A DNA stretch of 64,000 nucleotides from CAZYMI01 sp964648505 (lineage in GTDB: Bacteria > Pseudomonadota > Alphaproteobacteria > Micavibrionales > Micavibrionaceae), in NCBI GenBank assembly GCA_964648505.1, contig CAZYMI010000005.1, positions 1-64,000 on the forward strand, in the 5' to 3' direction. The notes beneath the pieces were generated by a model. That model saw only the letters and a program-made list of their open reading frames with translations, had not been told where the DNA came from and did not search any database. Below are positions 44,674-53,722 of the stretch, in pieces. The position numbers and the translations under genes were made by a program. Position 1 is the first letter of the stretch. Every line of letters starts with the position of its first letter.

Positions 44674-45234
44674 TTACGGTGCCTTAGGTGTAGGTACTGA
44701 CGGTGTTGCACTGTCTGCTTGTTCATTTTCAAAAAAGCGAGCATTTGCAAGGGCGACTTCGCCATCTTCATTTTTAAGCGTCGCTTCTGTAAAAACTTTA
44801 AAATCTCTGTACCAATTTGCAAGCGTGTTTTGATTATAAGGCACCTGATAAGAAAATTCTGATGAGCTTACAACACAATGCGTTGGGTTACCTTTATCGT
44901 CACTATATAAATTCACACGCCCGCTTAAGGTTTTTTGCCCTACTTTAAAAACAGGCTCATAATTGACGCTATCTATTCTGGGTTCTGCGCCAGCACGGTT
45001 ATAACTTTCCGACCCATCACGCGCCACGCCGGTGCCATGCACAAAGTAACCAATATCTGTAATGATTGGGGCCCCCCTTGGATCCTCGGCAGGCTTCATC
45101 ACAAATAACCGTGAAGAATCAACGGGATCGTGTCCGCAAACCATATCTTTTTCTACCGTAGGCCCGCATGCCGCCGTCATTAAAGCGGCCGCAATGGAAC
45201 CGGCACCGAGTATGCCTTTTGGTGTTAACTTCAT
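44674..45234 (-). CDS. Predicted lipoprotein, unknown function
   Basis: A 186-residue protein. The start follows GGAGGG and begins a lipoprotein signal (MKLTPKGILGAGSIAAALM, lipobox TAAC-GPT). The ATG four codons earlier is part of the ribosome site itself. The mature chain has two further cysteines (DMVCGHD, PTHCVV) and ends Pro/Thr-rich. It is probably inserted in the inner or outer membrane. I do not recognise it. Confidence 0.65.
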   Translation of the reverse strand: MKLTPKGILGAGSIAAALMTAACGPTVEKDMVCGHDPVDSSRLFVMKPAEDPRGAPIITDIGYFVHGTGVARDGSESYNRAGAEPRIDSVNYEPVFKVGQKTLSGRVNLYSDDKGNPTHCVVSSSEFSYQVPYNQNTLANWYRDFKVFTEATLKNEDGEVALANARFFENEQADSATPSVPTPKAP

Positions 45235-45337
45235 AAAACCCTCCAAATTTATAATCTAGAGGTCATTTTATACGTCAAATATTAAAATAAATCAAACATT
45301 TTTCGTAATAAATTTATAGGTAACTATACCTAATTTT

Positions 45338-45655
45338 CTAAAATGGAGCTCTTTCTTCACGCTTAGCGCGCGTTGAAAATTCAGCTACATCAAAATTTGC
45401 GGTATATTTTGTACCCGCGCTGTCTTTACCTATACAAACAGGCTTATCTGAACGTTCTTTAAAGATAATTTTGGGGAATGGGTCAATCATCCTGCCATTT
45501 GATGCAATTACAATACGCGGATTAACTGGCATACCCGCATAATTTAAACCGTCATAACGGCAGGCGATGTTATCGTCAGGCCCAATTTCAGTGCCCACCG
45601 ACTGGGCCAGCCCAACACCTGCAAGAATAAGAAATAAAGATGAAATTTTTTTCAT
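45338..45655 (-). CDS. Small exported hypothetical protein
   Basis: A 105-residue exported protein with signal MKKISSLFLILAGVGLAQSV. Two cysteines in the mature part (NIACRYDG, KPVCIGKD) probably form a disulphide. AGAGG precedes the ATG. The layout IACRYDGLNY...PRIVIASNGRMIDPFPKIIF is a compact beta pattern, loosely similar in cysteine placement to the neighbouring lipoprotein. Its function is unknown. Confidence 0.6.
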   Translation of the reverse strand: MKKISSLFLILAGVGLAQSVGTEIGPDDNIACRYDGLNYAGMPVNPRIVIASNGRMIDPFPKIIFKERSDKPVCIGKDSAGTKYTANFDVAEFSTRAKREERAPF

Positions 45656-45787
45656 AATTTTAACCTCTGCTGACTATCTATAAATCATTTCTTTATTATA
45701 AAACAAGAGAAAAACGTACTAAAAATGTGTAAGCTGCCCCACGATAAATCACACAATTCTCACAATAAAGAAGTGGGTATGGGGCCT

Positions 45788-47194
45788 ATGACAAAACCAA
45801 GAACAATATTCCAGAAAATTTGGGACGATCATCTCGTTCACCGCGCTGATGATGGCACCTGCTTAATTTATATCGACAGGCATCTGGTTCATGAAGTGAC
45901 ATCCCCGCAAGCTTTCGAAGGACTTCGCCTTTCAAACCGAGGCGTGCGCAGACCTGAAGCCACACTTGCTGTTTGCGATCATAATGTCCCTACATCTGAC
46001 CGGTCAAACGGTATTAAGGAAGAAGATAGCCGCATTCAAGTTGAAACGCTGGAAAAGAATGCGGCTCAGTTTGGTATTACACATTTTGGCATGACCGATA
46101 AAAGACAGGGTATTGTTCATGTGATCGGCCCCGAACAGGGATTCACTCTGCCCGGCATGACCATTGTTTGTGGCGACAGCCACACATCCACCCATGGCGC
46201 TTTTGGTGCGCTTGCGTTTGGTATTGGCACCTCTGAAGTTGAACATGTTCTGGCCACGCAAACGCTTATCCAAAGGCCGGCAAAATCTATGCGCATTCGC
46301 GTTGAAGGCAAACGACCCGTTGGCGTTACTGCGAAAGACATCATACTCGCTATTATCGGCAAAATAGGCACAGCAGGCGGAACAGGCTATGTGATCGAAT
46401 ACGCAGGGGAAGCGATATCTGATCTTTCTATGGAAGGTCGCATGACAATTTGCAACATGTCTATTGAAGCAGGCGCACGCGCTGGCCTTATCGCACCAGA
46501 TGAAAAAACATTTGCCTATATCAAAGGACGCCCACTGGCGCCTAAAAATGCAGATTGGGACAAAGCATTAGCTTATTGGTCTTCCCTGCCCTCTGACCTC
46601 AACGCCATCTACGACAAAGAAGTCGTTCTGCAAGCGCAAGATATTGCCCCCCAAATCACATGGGGAACATCGCCTCAAGACGTACTACCAATCACAAGTG
46701 AAATTCCAGATCCAAAAACTATTCAAGATGAAAATATACGCAATTCAATGATACGGGCATTGGATTATATGGGTCTTAAGGCCGGAACAAAATTAAAAGA
46801 TATTCCAATCGATAAGGTTTTTATTGGTTCATGCACAAATGGACGAATTGAAGATTTGCGTGAAGTTGCAAAAATTGTATCGGGCAAAAAAGTTTCTGGT
46901 CATGTTTACGCGATGATTGTTCCAGGTTCAGGCCTTGTGAAAGAACAAGCCGAAAGTGAAGGCTTGGACAAAGTTTTTAAAGAAAGCGGCTTTGATTGGC
47001 GTGAACCGGGCTGCTCCATGTGCCTTGCAATGAATAGCGATAAATTAAAACCAGGGGAAAGATGCGCTTCAACATCAAATCGTAATTTTGAAGGCCGTCA
47101 GGGCCGTGGTGGGCGTACACATCTGATGAGCCCCGCCATGGCTGCAGCTGCTGCGATTAATGGTAAACTCTCAGATGTCAGGGAGATGATTTGA
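45788..47194 (+). CDS. leuC: 3-isopropylmalate dehydratase large subunit
   Basis: A 468-residue aconitase-family subunit carrying the 4Fe-4S cluster (FIGSCTNGR and PGCSMCLAMN cysteines). With LeuD it isomerises isopropylmalate, and also citramalate to methylmalate. The ATG before TKPRTIFQKIWDDHLV gives family length. Earlier in-frame ATGs at 45725 and 45779 add unrelated residues. It starts the leuC-leuD-leuB operon. Confidence 0.96.
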   Translation: MTKPRTIFQKIWDDHLVHRADDGTCLIYIDRHLVHEVTSPQAFEGLRLSNRGVRRPEATLAVCDHNVPTSDRSNGIKEEDSRIQVETLEKNAAQFGITHFGMTDKRQGIVHVIGPEQGFTLPGMTIVCGDSHTSTHGAFGALAFGIGTSEVEHVLATQTLIQRPAKSMRIRVEGKRPVGVTAKDIILAIIGKIGTAGGTGYVIEYAGEAISDLSMEGRMTICNMSIEAGARAGLIAPDEKTFAYIKGRPLAPKNADWDKALAYWSSLPSDLNAIYDKEVVLQAQDIAPQITWGTSPQDVLPITSEIPDPKTIQDENIRNSMIRALDYMGLKAGTKLKDIPIDKVFIGSCTNGRIEDLREVAKIVSGKKVSGHVYAMIVPGSGLVKEQAESEGLDKVFKESGFDWREPGCSMCLAMNSDKLKPGERCASTSNRNFEGRQGRGGRTHLMSPAMAAAAAINGKLSDVREMI

Positions 47195-47196
47195 AC

Positions 47197-47817
47197 ATGG
47201 AAAAATTTATAAAACTGACAGGCATTGCAGCCCCCCTGCCCATCACAAATGTTGATACAGATATGATTATTCCAAAACAATTTTTAACCACTATAGAACG
47301 CAAAGGACTTGCTAAAGGACTGTTCTATGAAATGCGATACGACCAAAACGGCAAAAAGATAGACAACTTTATTTTGCACAACCCCGCCTATTCTAAAGCC
47401 CAGATATTAATCGCCGGAGATAATTTTGGCTGCGGGTCTTCGCGCGAACATGCGCCATGGGCCTTGCTGGATTACGGATTTCGGTGCGTCATATCGTCAA
47501 GCTTTGCGGATATCTTTTACAATAACTGCTTTAAAAACGGCATTTTACCAATCGTTTTGCCAAAAGAAAATGCTGAAGCTCTTTTAAAAGATGTCACAGA
47601 TAATCCGGGCGCAGAAATAACAATTGATCTGGAACAGCAAACCATTACACGGGGCAATAAACATATATTTAAATTCGATATCGATCCTTTTCGCAAACAT
47701 TGCCTGATGCATGCGCTTGACGATATTGGGATGACGCTTGAAAAATCATCGCATATCGATGATTTTGAGCGCACTCTCCAATCGCAGAAACCTTGGCTGA
47801 TAAAGGCGTCATCATGA
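47197..47817 (+). CDS. leuD: 3-isopropylmalate dehydratase small subunit
   Basis: A 206-residue swivel-domain subunit. It has PLPITNVDTDMIIPKQFL at the start and the GDNFGCGSSREHAPWAL substrate loop near residue 75. The ATG is preferred to a TTG two codons upstream. GGGAG lies 11 bases before it. The gene ends overlapping leuB as ATGA. Confidence 0.96.
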   Translation: MEKFIKLTGIAAPLPITNVDTDMIIPKQFLTTIERKGLAKGLFYEMRYDQNGKKIDNFILHNPAYSKAQILIAGDNFGCGSSREHAPWALLDYGFRCVISSSFADIFYNNCFKNGILPIVLPKENAEALLKDVTDNPGAEITIDLEQQTITRGNKHIFKFDIDPFRKHCLMHALDDIGMTLEKSSHIDDFERTLQSQKPWLIKASS

Positions 47818-48932
47818 CCAGATACTCACTTCTTCTTTTACCTGGCGATGGCATCGGCATTGAAGTGGTGGCAGAGGTTAAAAAAGTTATTGGCTGGATA
47901 GAAAAATTCAAAGGCCTAAAATTTACTTTGCATGAAGATAAAATTGGCGGCGCAGCCATTGATGCTTTTGGCACCCCTTTACGCGAAGAAACTGTTGAGA
48001 TGGCGAAATCTGTTGATGCCGTTATGCTGGGAGCTGTTGGCGGCCCACAGTGGGATCAGGTTGATTATGCTATTCGCCCCGAAGCAGGCTTACTGAAAAT
48101 CCGAAAAGATTTAGGTTTGTTTGCAAACCTGCGTCCTGCCATTGTTTTTGACGCTTTAATAGATGCATCAACCTTAAAGCCAGATATTATTAAAGGGTTG
48201 GATATTCTGATTATTCGTGAACTGACAGGCGGTATTTACTTTGGTGAACCGCGCGGCATTTTTGATATAGGCAATGGCTTGCGTAAGGGGATCAACACAC
48301 AAGTTTATACCACGCCTGAAATTCACCGTGTTGCAGCTGTTGCTTTTGAAATGGCACGAAAACGCAGTAACAAGGTAACATCAGCCGAAAAAGCAAATGT
48401 GATGGACAGCGGAAAATTATGGCGTGAAGAAATAACCACGCTTCACGCGCAGCATTATAGCGATATTAAACTGGAACATATGTATGCCGATAACATGGCT
48501 ATGCAGCTTCTAAAAAACCCAAAACAATTTGATGTTATTGTTACCGATAATCTTTTTGGCGATATTTTATCAGATGAAGCGGCGATGCTAACAGGCTCAC
48601 TAGGCATGCTGCCTTCTGCATCGCTTGGCGCACCGCTTAATACAGGGAAGCGTCACGCACTTTATGAACCTGTACATGGTTCAGCCCCTGATATTGCAGG
48701 TAAAAACATAGCCAATCCACTTGCCACGATTTTATCATTTGCCATGTGCTTGCGTTATTCACTTAATCAAGGGGATCTTGCCACGCAGCTTGAGCAATCT
48801 GTCCAGCGCGTTTTAGCAAAAGGATTCCGTACATCTGACATTATGGCCGAAGGCTGCACCAAACTGACAACTTCAGATATGGGCAACGCCGTGATTAACG
48901 ATCTTACACAAACCCTTGAAAAGGCAGCATAA
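47814..48932 (+). CDS. leuB: 3-isopropylmalate dehydrogenase
   Basis: A 372-residue NAD-dependent decarboxylating dehydrogenase, third in the leucine pathway, which also serves the citramalate route. It has LLPGDGIGIEVVAEV, LLKIRKDLGLFANLRP, the RELTGGIYFG loop, and the metal/NAD motif VTDNLFGDILSDEAAML. The ATG within the leuD stop is used. A start seven codons earlier is unlikely. Confidence 0.96.
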   Translation: MTRYSLLLLPGDGIGIEVVAEVKKVIGWIEKFKGLKFTLHEDKIGGAAIDAFGTPLREETVEMAKSVDAVMLGAVGGPQWDQVDYAIRPEAGLLKIRKDLGLFANLRPAIVFDALIDASTLKPDIIKGLDILIIRELTGGIYFGEPRGIFDIGNGLRKGINTQVYTTPEIHRVAAVAFEMARKRSNKVTSAEKANVMDSGKLWREEITTLHAQHYSDIKLEHMYADNMAMQLLKNPKQFDVIVTDNLFGDILSDEAAMLTGSLGMLPSASLGAPLNTGKRHALYEPVHGSAPDIAGKNIANPLATILSFAMCLRYSLNQGDLATQLEQSVQRVLAKGFRTSDIMAEGCTKLTTSDMGNAVINDLTQTLEKAA

Positions 48933-48933
48933 C

Positions 48934-49383
48934 ATGACACCTGGTGAAATCAGCCTGCTATTACTTGTTATAGGCGGCATCTTTTTATTCCTTGAATTAT
49001 TCCTGCCCTCATTTGGCGTTATTGGCTTCATTGGCCTTTTATTTACTGTGCTTGGGCTTGGTACTTATAGTCATCATGGCGTTTATCAGGCCGTTATAAA
49101 TAACTGGGACTGGTTGGCTATACTCACCTTTATAGGCATTCTTATTGGCCTTACGATCGCTTACATTGCGTATCGCACCAACCGTATCAAGCCCATGACA
49201 GGGCGCGAAGACCTTGTTGCAAAAGAAGTTGAAATTCTAGAATGGTCACAAACATCTGGTAAAGTCTCGGTTGAAGGCGAGATATGGTCTGCCTTCTCTG
49301 ATGAAGTTTTTGAATTTAATAAGGGCGACCGCGTTTACATCGCCCAAGTTAAAAACCTAACCCTACGCATTATCCCCAAATAA
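48934..49383 (+). CDS. NfeD-family membrane protein
   Basis: A 149-residue protein with three hydrophobic helices in the first 80 residues and a C-terminal OB-fold (VSVEGEIWSAFSDEVFEFNKGDRV) typical of short NfeD1b proteins. These pair with stomatin-like proteins in membrane microdomain organisation. The slipin gene follows by 11 bases. It begins one base after the leuB stop and so is likely read from the leu operon. Confidence 0.88.
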   Translation: MTPGEISLLLLVIGGIFLFLELFLPSFGVIGFIGLLFTVLGLGTYSHHGVYQAVINNWDWLAILTFIGILIGLTIAYIAYRTNRIKPMTGREDLVAKEVEILEWSQTSGKVSVEGEIWSAFSDEVFEFNKGDRVYIAQVKNLTLRIIPK

Positions 49384-49394
49384 GGAGAATATCT

Positions 49395-50144
49395 ATGGAG
49401 TTACTACCAATACTGCTTTTTCTTGCATTTGTTTACGCCGCAAGTTCGATTAAAATTATTAAAGAATTTGAACGCGGGGTTATTTATACCCTTGGAAAAT
49501 ACACAAGCACCATCGAACCTGGTGTGCGGTTTATTTTTGCGCCTTTTCAGACAATTTCGCGTATTGATATGCGCGTTCGGGTTGAAGATGTACCCCCTCA
49601 GGATGTGATCAGCAAAGACAATGTCTCGGTGCGTGTTTCTGCTGTGGTATATTACCGTGTAATTGACCCGTCTTATGCCATTAACCGGGTGCAGAATTTC
49701 TATCAGGCCACATCTGAACTGGCGCAAACAACCTTACGTTCCGTGCTTGGTGGCCATGAACTTGATGAAATTCTTGAAAAACGCGAAAAATTAAATGCAA
49801 ATCTTCAAGAAATACTTGATCACCAGACGGAAAGCTGGGGCGTTAAGGTAACGGGCGTTCAAATCAAACAAATCGATCTTGACCCATCCATGATCCGCGC
49901 CATTGCCAAACAAGCTGAGGCAGAGCGCGAACGCCGTGCAAAAATCATTAATGCTGAAGGGGAAATGCAGGCCGCTCAAAAGCTTGATGAAGCATCCTTC
50001 ATCCTTGCTAAACGCCCGGAGACGATGCAGCTTCGCTATCTAGGAACGTTACAAGAATTTGCAAGCCAGGGAAAATCAACCACAGTGGTACTGCCTATGC
50101 CACTTGATATGCTTAAAGCCGGGCTTGATAAAATTACTAAATAA
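49395..50144 (+). CDS. Slipin/stomatin-like SPFH-domain protein
   Basis: A 249-residue protein with an N-terminal membrane helix, the SPFH/band 7 domain beginning SIKIIKEFERGVIYTLGKY, and a charged helix (AEAERERRAKIINAEGEMQAA) that drives oligomerisation. An excellent AAGGAGA site precedes the ATG. Paired with NfeD it should form a membrane scaffold. It ends at a strong terminator. Confidence 0.9.
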   Translation: MELLPILLFLAFVYAASSIKIIKEFERGVIYTLGKYTSTIEPGVRFIFAPFQTISRIDMRVRVEDVPPQDVISKDNVSVRVSAVVYYRVIDPSYAINRVQNFYQATSELAQTTLRSVLGGHELDEILEKREKLNANLQEILDHQTESWGVKVTGVQIKQIDLDPSMIRAIAKQAEAERERRAKIINAEGEMQAAQKLDEASFILAKRPETMQLRYLGTLQEFASQGKSTTVVLPMPLDMLKAGLDKITK

Positions 50145-50206
50145 GCAAGATCATCAGGCGTGTGACAACAAAATAAATCTTACGCGCATCTAAATCCAGA
50201 ACATAA

Positions 50207-50238
50207 AAAAGCCCCCTGAGAAAGCTCAGGGGGCTTTT
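50207..50238. terminator. Bidirectional terminator between slipin and pseudopilin genes
   Basis: A perfect 14-bp stem (aaaagccccctgag/ctcagggggctttt) with an AAAG loop. It separates convergent transcription of the leu/slipin and pilus clusters. Confidence 0.92.
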
Positions 50239-50253
50239 GTTTACGATACTAAA

Positions 50254-51039
50254 TTAGTTTTGGATTTTAGCGTAGAAATCACAAACCGCAGCTGTGTTTG
50301 CTGTGTCATACAAAACACCGTTAGCACATCCGGTTGGACCTGCTGGTGCGCCTGCACCACGCAATGTCCCCGAGTTTGGCGCACCGTCATCAAGCTTCAG
50401 ATCCATCTGCTGAACATCTAATGGTCTTAACTGAGAGTTGGTACCAACATCATCCGCAGAAGAGCTTCTGGATGACAGGTAATGACCAGGAACAGCAGCA
50501 ACCGTACCTGTTTGGGCAGGTAAAACACCACCAGCATGGTAGCCCATTCCGTAGCCCGAACGGCCTAAGGATGTTTCAAGCAAACCATCACCATATGAAG
50601 ATGTGGCACCAGTGTTGATATTGATACCAGATATCAAGTCAGCAACAGCAAGATGCTGGAAGAAGCCTTTGTTTTCATTAACAAAACCAGCGCCTGCAGC
50701 TTGGTTTACAGGAGATTCGTTAATGCGGCCGTCTCCTCTTGTTGCTGTACCAGCGTTCGCTTCAGATTCTCCGCATGGTGTGCCTGTCGCACAGTTTGGA
50801 AGACGCGTTCTGACGTTTGGAAGATCGCCTGGCAAAAAGCGGTAATTATCCCGGAAAGTTGTTGTCGCGGCGTCCAAAGACCTAATTTGACCGATGGTCG
50901 CTTTAACACGGGCGTTTGAGATCAACTCAGCTCCTTTTAAAAGACCTGTGATGAGCAAGCCGATAATAACAAGAACGATCGCCAATTCGACGAGGGTAAA
51001 CCCTCGTTCACCTGAGCGAGATAAAGGTAATGATGACAT
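50254..51039 (-). CDS. Type IV pilin/pseudopilin with large globular domain
   Basis: A 261-residue prepilin. A short basic leader ends in the class III processing site RSGERG-FTLVELAIVLVIIG, with the conserved Glu at +5. A hydrophobic N-terminal helix follows, then a polar globular domain rich in Gly/Ser/Thr with paired cysteines (PNCATGTPC near the middle, TGCANG and AVCDFY at the end). AGGAG lies 6 bases before the ATG. It is the last gene of the minus-strand cluster and probably the main fibre subunit, or an MSHA-like major pilin. Confidence 0.9.
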   Translation of the reverse strand: MSSLPLSRSGERGFTLVELAIVLVIIGLLITGLLKGAELISNARVKATIGQIRSLDAATTTFRDNYRFLPGDLPNVRTRLPNCATGTPCGESEANAGTATRGDGRINESPVNQAAGAGFVNENKGFFQHLAVADLISGININTGATSSYGDGLLETSLGRSGYGMGYHAGGVLPAQTGTVAAVPGHYLSSRSSSADDVGTNSQLRPLDVQQMDLKLDDGAPNSGTLRGAGAPAGPTGCANGVLYDTANTAAVCDFYAKIQN

Positions 51040-51058
51040 GTAAACTCCTGATGGTTGG

Positions 51059-51086
51059 TTGATAGAGAACGTTAAAAACGAATCAA
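51059..51086 (-). promoter_or_regulatory. Candidate promoter of the pseudopilin gene
   Basis: TTGATT and TATCAA are separated by 16 bases on the minus strand, about 20 bases before the ribosome site. Further upstream at 51141-51154 lies a 14-base AT palindrome, TTTTATTAATAAAA, a possible binding site. Confidence 0.35.
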
Positions 51087-51187
51087 ATTGTACATTGATT
51101 TTCAAATTCTCACGATCCCCTTAGTCTCAGAATGACCTGATTTTATTAATAAAAGATTGAAGAAAAACGCTTTGTTCTTTCAATCTG

Positions 51188-52216
51188 TCATGTTGAGGAT
51201 ATCTTTTGTTTATCTAAGGAGTTTTCATCGCTTTTTCTGACCCGAAATTCAGAAGGCGAACATCCTGTCAGGTCCTTGAAAACCCTGTTAAACGATGCGA
51301 GAGAATTAAAACCAACGATTTCTGAAATTGTTTTAACAGGATCCTTAGTTTCCAGAAGCATTTTTTTGGCGACCTCTGTTCTATAATCATTTAGAAGCTG
51401 CGGCAAAGTTTTTCTAAACTTTATGTTAATGATTCTTGATATCTGAGCCTCCGCCAGATCGCATTCCTGCGCAAGATTCTTTCTACCATAACTGGGCTCC
51501 TGATAAACCTTATCGATATCGAGTAAATTTTTTATTTTATCAGCGATCATTTCCTCAGCCTTACTGAGTTCAGATGTGGTAAAAAAGCGAGGTTCATGCA
51601 ACGGAATGGATTGTGGATAAATTCTGAAAAGGACCGTGCCTGCCAAATACACAAAAGCCAGCCCCAAAACCGACCGCGCCATAAATCCCCCAAATGGCGC
51701 CAGCATAAAGGCCAGAAGCGCAGCAGAAATCACAAACAAAGACATACACAGCCAATATCTTTCCTTACCAGAAAATTTGCTGTCATACATTTGTGCAATT
51801 GATCGCCTTTGCGACCACACGCCTAAAAGTGCAGATGCGCCAAATATAACACTCGATAAATTAAGATGCGCTGGATTGGACCAAAAAAAAGGAAGCGCAA
51901 AGCAATATCCCATCAAAGGTATAAAATGTCGGCTTTCAGGTATCTGCCCCATAGAAAGCACCTGAAGCATAACCAAAGATGATAAAGGGACAACAAATCC
52001 CCATAATATGGTGCTTATAATGAATGGCCAATGGCCCGCTTCTTGCAGGATTGGTGCCGAAAAATCGCTGACAAAAGCAATAAATAATCCCATGAAAAAC
52101 AACAGAGATAAAAAAGAAAGCTTAAAAGATCCTGAACGAAAAACGATATAGACAATAATCAATAAAGACTGGACCATGCCCAGCACAGATAAAAGCTGCA
52201 GCAATGAAAACGTCAT
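51188..52216 (-). CDS. AraC-family regulator with N-terminal membrane domain
   Basis: A 342-residue protein. The first ~205 residues form about seven hydrophobic helices, then an AraC-type double helix-turn-helix spans about 240-335 (LAQECDLAEAQISRIINIKF, then ISEIVGFNSLASFNRVFKDLTG, CSPSEFR). It is a one-component membrane-bound regulator that could sense an envelope signal. It lies directly upstream of the pilin gene and shares a 4-base overlap with the preceding gene, so it is the likely local regulator. Confidence 0.88.
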   Translation of the reverse strand: MTFSLLQLLSVLGMVQSLLIIVYIVFRSGSFKLSFLSLLFFMGLFIAFVSDFSAPILQEAGHWPFIISTILWGFVVPLSSLVMLQVLSMGQIPESRHFIPLMGYCFALPFFWSNPAHLNLSSVIFGASALLGVWSQRRSIAQMYDSKFSGKERYWLCMSLFVISAALLAFMLAPFGGFMARSVLGLAFVYLAGTVLFRIYPQSIPLHEPRFFTTSELSKAEEMIADKIKNLLDIDKVYQEPSYGRKNLAQECDLAEAQISRIINIKFRKTLPQLLNDYRTEVAKKMLLETKDPVKTISEIVGFNSLASFNRVFKDLTGCSPSEFRVRKSDENSLDKQKISST

Positions 52217-52950
52217 GGGTCTACCCCCTTACAAACAGGATTGGTTTGACGTTCATATTCGTTTTGCAGCCTGTTACATAAAATATCGAATAGAAAATTT
52301 ACTTCATGAGCAGGCAGTTTATCCCCTTCTGTTTTTAGCATCTGAATAATAAGGGCTTGGGCTGTCGCCTTATCACCCATGTCAGATTTGATAATAAGAT
52401 TCATCTGCCGGGCCCAGACGGGTAAATTGACGGGCAGATTTGCAAGTTGCTCAGACAGATAAAGCGCTTTTTCAATGTTTCCCTGACGATGACGCGCTAA
52501 AAAAATTGCTTGGACCAGCCATCGCCATTTTGCACTAACGCCACGCCTTCCCACTTCAGCCAAATAATCAATAACAGGGGTTAACTGCAAAGGGTTTTGC
52601 GTACTGCCAAAATAATAGGCTGCCAAAAGAGGTACATAATTAGATTGCGAATCCATATTATCAAGAAGGTGAAACCACTGACCCAGCCTCTCAAAATCAT
52701 AATCCTTAAGAGCTGTCGCGCGTCCGCCTTCATCGCCCATATTCTGCAAATCCATAGCATAAAGCCGGTAAGCAAATTGATCATCCCCTAGTGCGGAAAA
52801 CGACGCACTCAGCCTATCTGGAACAGGGGGGGTGTTAATCCATTTTGCCTGCATAGGGCGCGAAATAAACCAGAAAACCAACTGCACAAGAATAGCCAAA
52901 CATAAAAAAATAATTGGATTTTTGTGCTTTTGACCAGACACAGGCAGCAT
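52213..52950 (-). CDS. Membrane-anchored helical-repeat protein
   Basis: A 245-residue protein that I do not recognise, with one membrane helix (IIFLCLAILVQLVFWFI) and a periplasmic TPR-like helical domain (WRWLVQAIFLARHRQGNIEKALYLSEQL). Overlapping starts and stops tie it to the ABC-2 permease upstream and the AraC regulator downstream. In this arrangement it could be the accessory partner of the transporter, as PilG is in Myxococcus. That is inference from context only. Confidence 0.6.
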   Translation of the reverse strand: MLPVSGQKHKNPIIFLCLAILVQLVFWFISRPMQAKWINTPPVPDRLSASFSALGDDQFAYRLYAMDLQNMGDEGGRATALKDYDFERLGQWFHLLDNMDSQSNYVPLLAAYYFGSTQNPLQLTPVIDYLAEVGRRGVSAKWRWLVQAIFLARHRQGNIEKALYLSEQLANLPVNLPVWARQMNLIIKSDMGDKATAQALIIQMLKTEGDKLPAHEVNFLFDILCNRLQNEYERQTNPVCKGVDP

Positions 52951-53714
52951 CAGAATTGCCGCCTGATCAGGTCAAGATAAGCTGCAGATAAAATAACAGC
53001 AGAAAAAACAATTGTTTGCACAATTGCAAATACAAAACCTTCAAGACCTTGATGGCCATATATAAGCCATGATGTCTGCGTCATCAAATCAATCCGGGGA
53101 ACAAGTGTTGATATTCCTTCAACCAGATAAGATGCCCCTTTGAAGATTCCAAATTGCCCGCCGCGATCAATAATGCCCAGAACCTGCCCGATTAATCTGC
53201 ACAAAACATAAAGACCTATTGTTGCCATTGTACTTGCTGCCGCGCTCGGGATCACAAGCGCAAAAAACAAAGCGGCATTGACCATCATGATCGTTTCCAT
53301 GCCAAGCGAGAATCCCCAGAGCAGCAGGTCGTAATTTGGTAATTTGAAAGAGGAAAGCGCAATAACGCCTGTGATTAAAGCTGCAAACATCACAGACAAA
53401 AAAGCGAAGGCGACAAAATGGGAAATTAAAAATGACAAGCGGCTTAACGGTCTGGAAAGCATAAAATCCACATCCCGCGAATCAAAAGATCGTCTGATGT
53501 GTAACACAGCAAAAAGCACAATTCCTAAAACGCAAACAAGGCGTAATGAGCCGGCTGCGTATACATTCACAAATTGAAATTTTTCAGAAATTGCCGCTGA
53601 TCCCAAAAAAACAGACATAGAAGTTGCAAGAACAACCATCAGCGATAATCCAAGGACCACCTTATCCCTGACTGCTGCTTTCAGAATATAAGATACGATC
53701 TTGAAATTGATCAT
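52950..53714 (-). CDS. ABC-2 type transporter permease
   Basis: A 254-residue membrane protein with about six helices, the usual ABC-2 permease form, and a cytoplasmic RRSFDSRDVDFMLSRPLSR stretch. The ATPase partner is probably the gene at 59965-60714, separated by pilus genes. It follows the secretin by 8 bases and shares one base with the next gene. It is possibly analogous to PilI of the Myxococcus PilGHI transporter. Confidence 0.75.
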   Translation of the reverse strand: MINFKIVSYILKAAVRDKVVLGLSLMVVLATSMSVFLGSAAISEKFQFVNVYAAGSLRLVCVLGIVLFAVLHIRRSFDSRDVDFMLSRPLSRLSFLISHFVAFAFLSVMFAALITGVIALSSFKLPNYDLLLWGFSLGMETIMMVNAALFFALVIPSAAASTMATIGLYVLCRLIGQVLGIIDRGGQFGIFKGASYLVEGISTLVPRIDLMTQTSWLIYGHQGLEGFVFAIVQTIVFSAVILSAAYLDLIRRQF

Positions 53715-53722
53715 AACACTGC

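Noticed and set aside
45725..45787. Leucine-rich leader peptide controlling leuC
   Set aside because: The short frame has a single Leu codon and no terminator/antiterminator pair. It is in frame with leuC and reads through.
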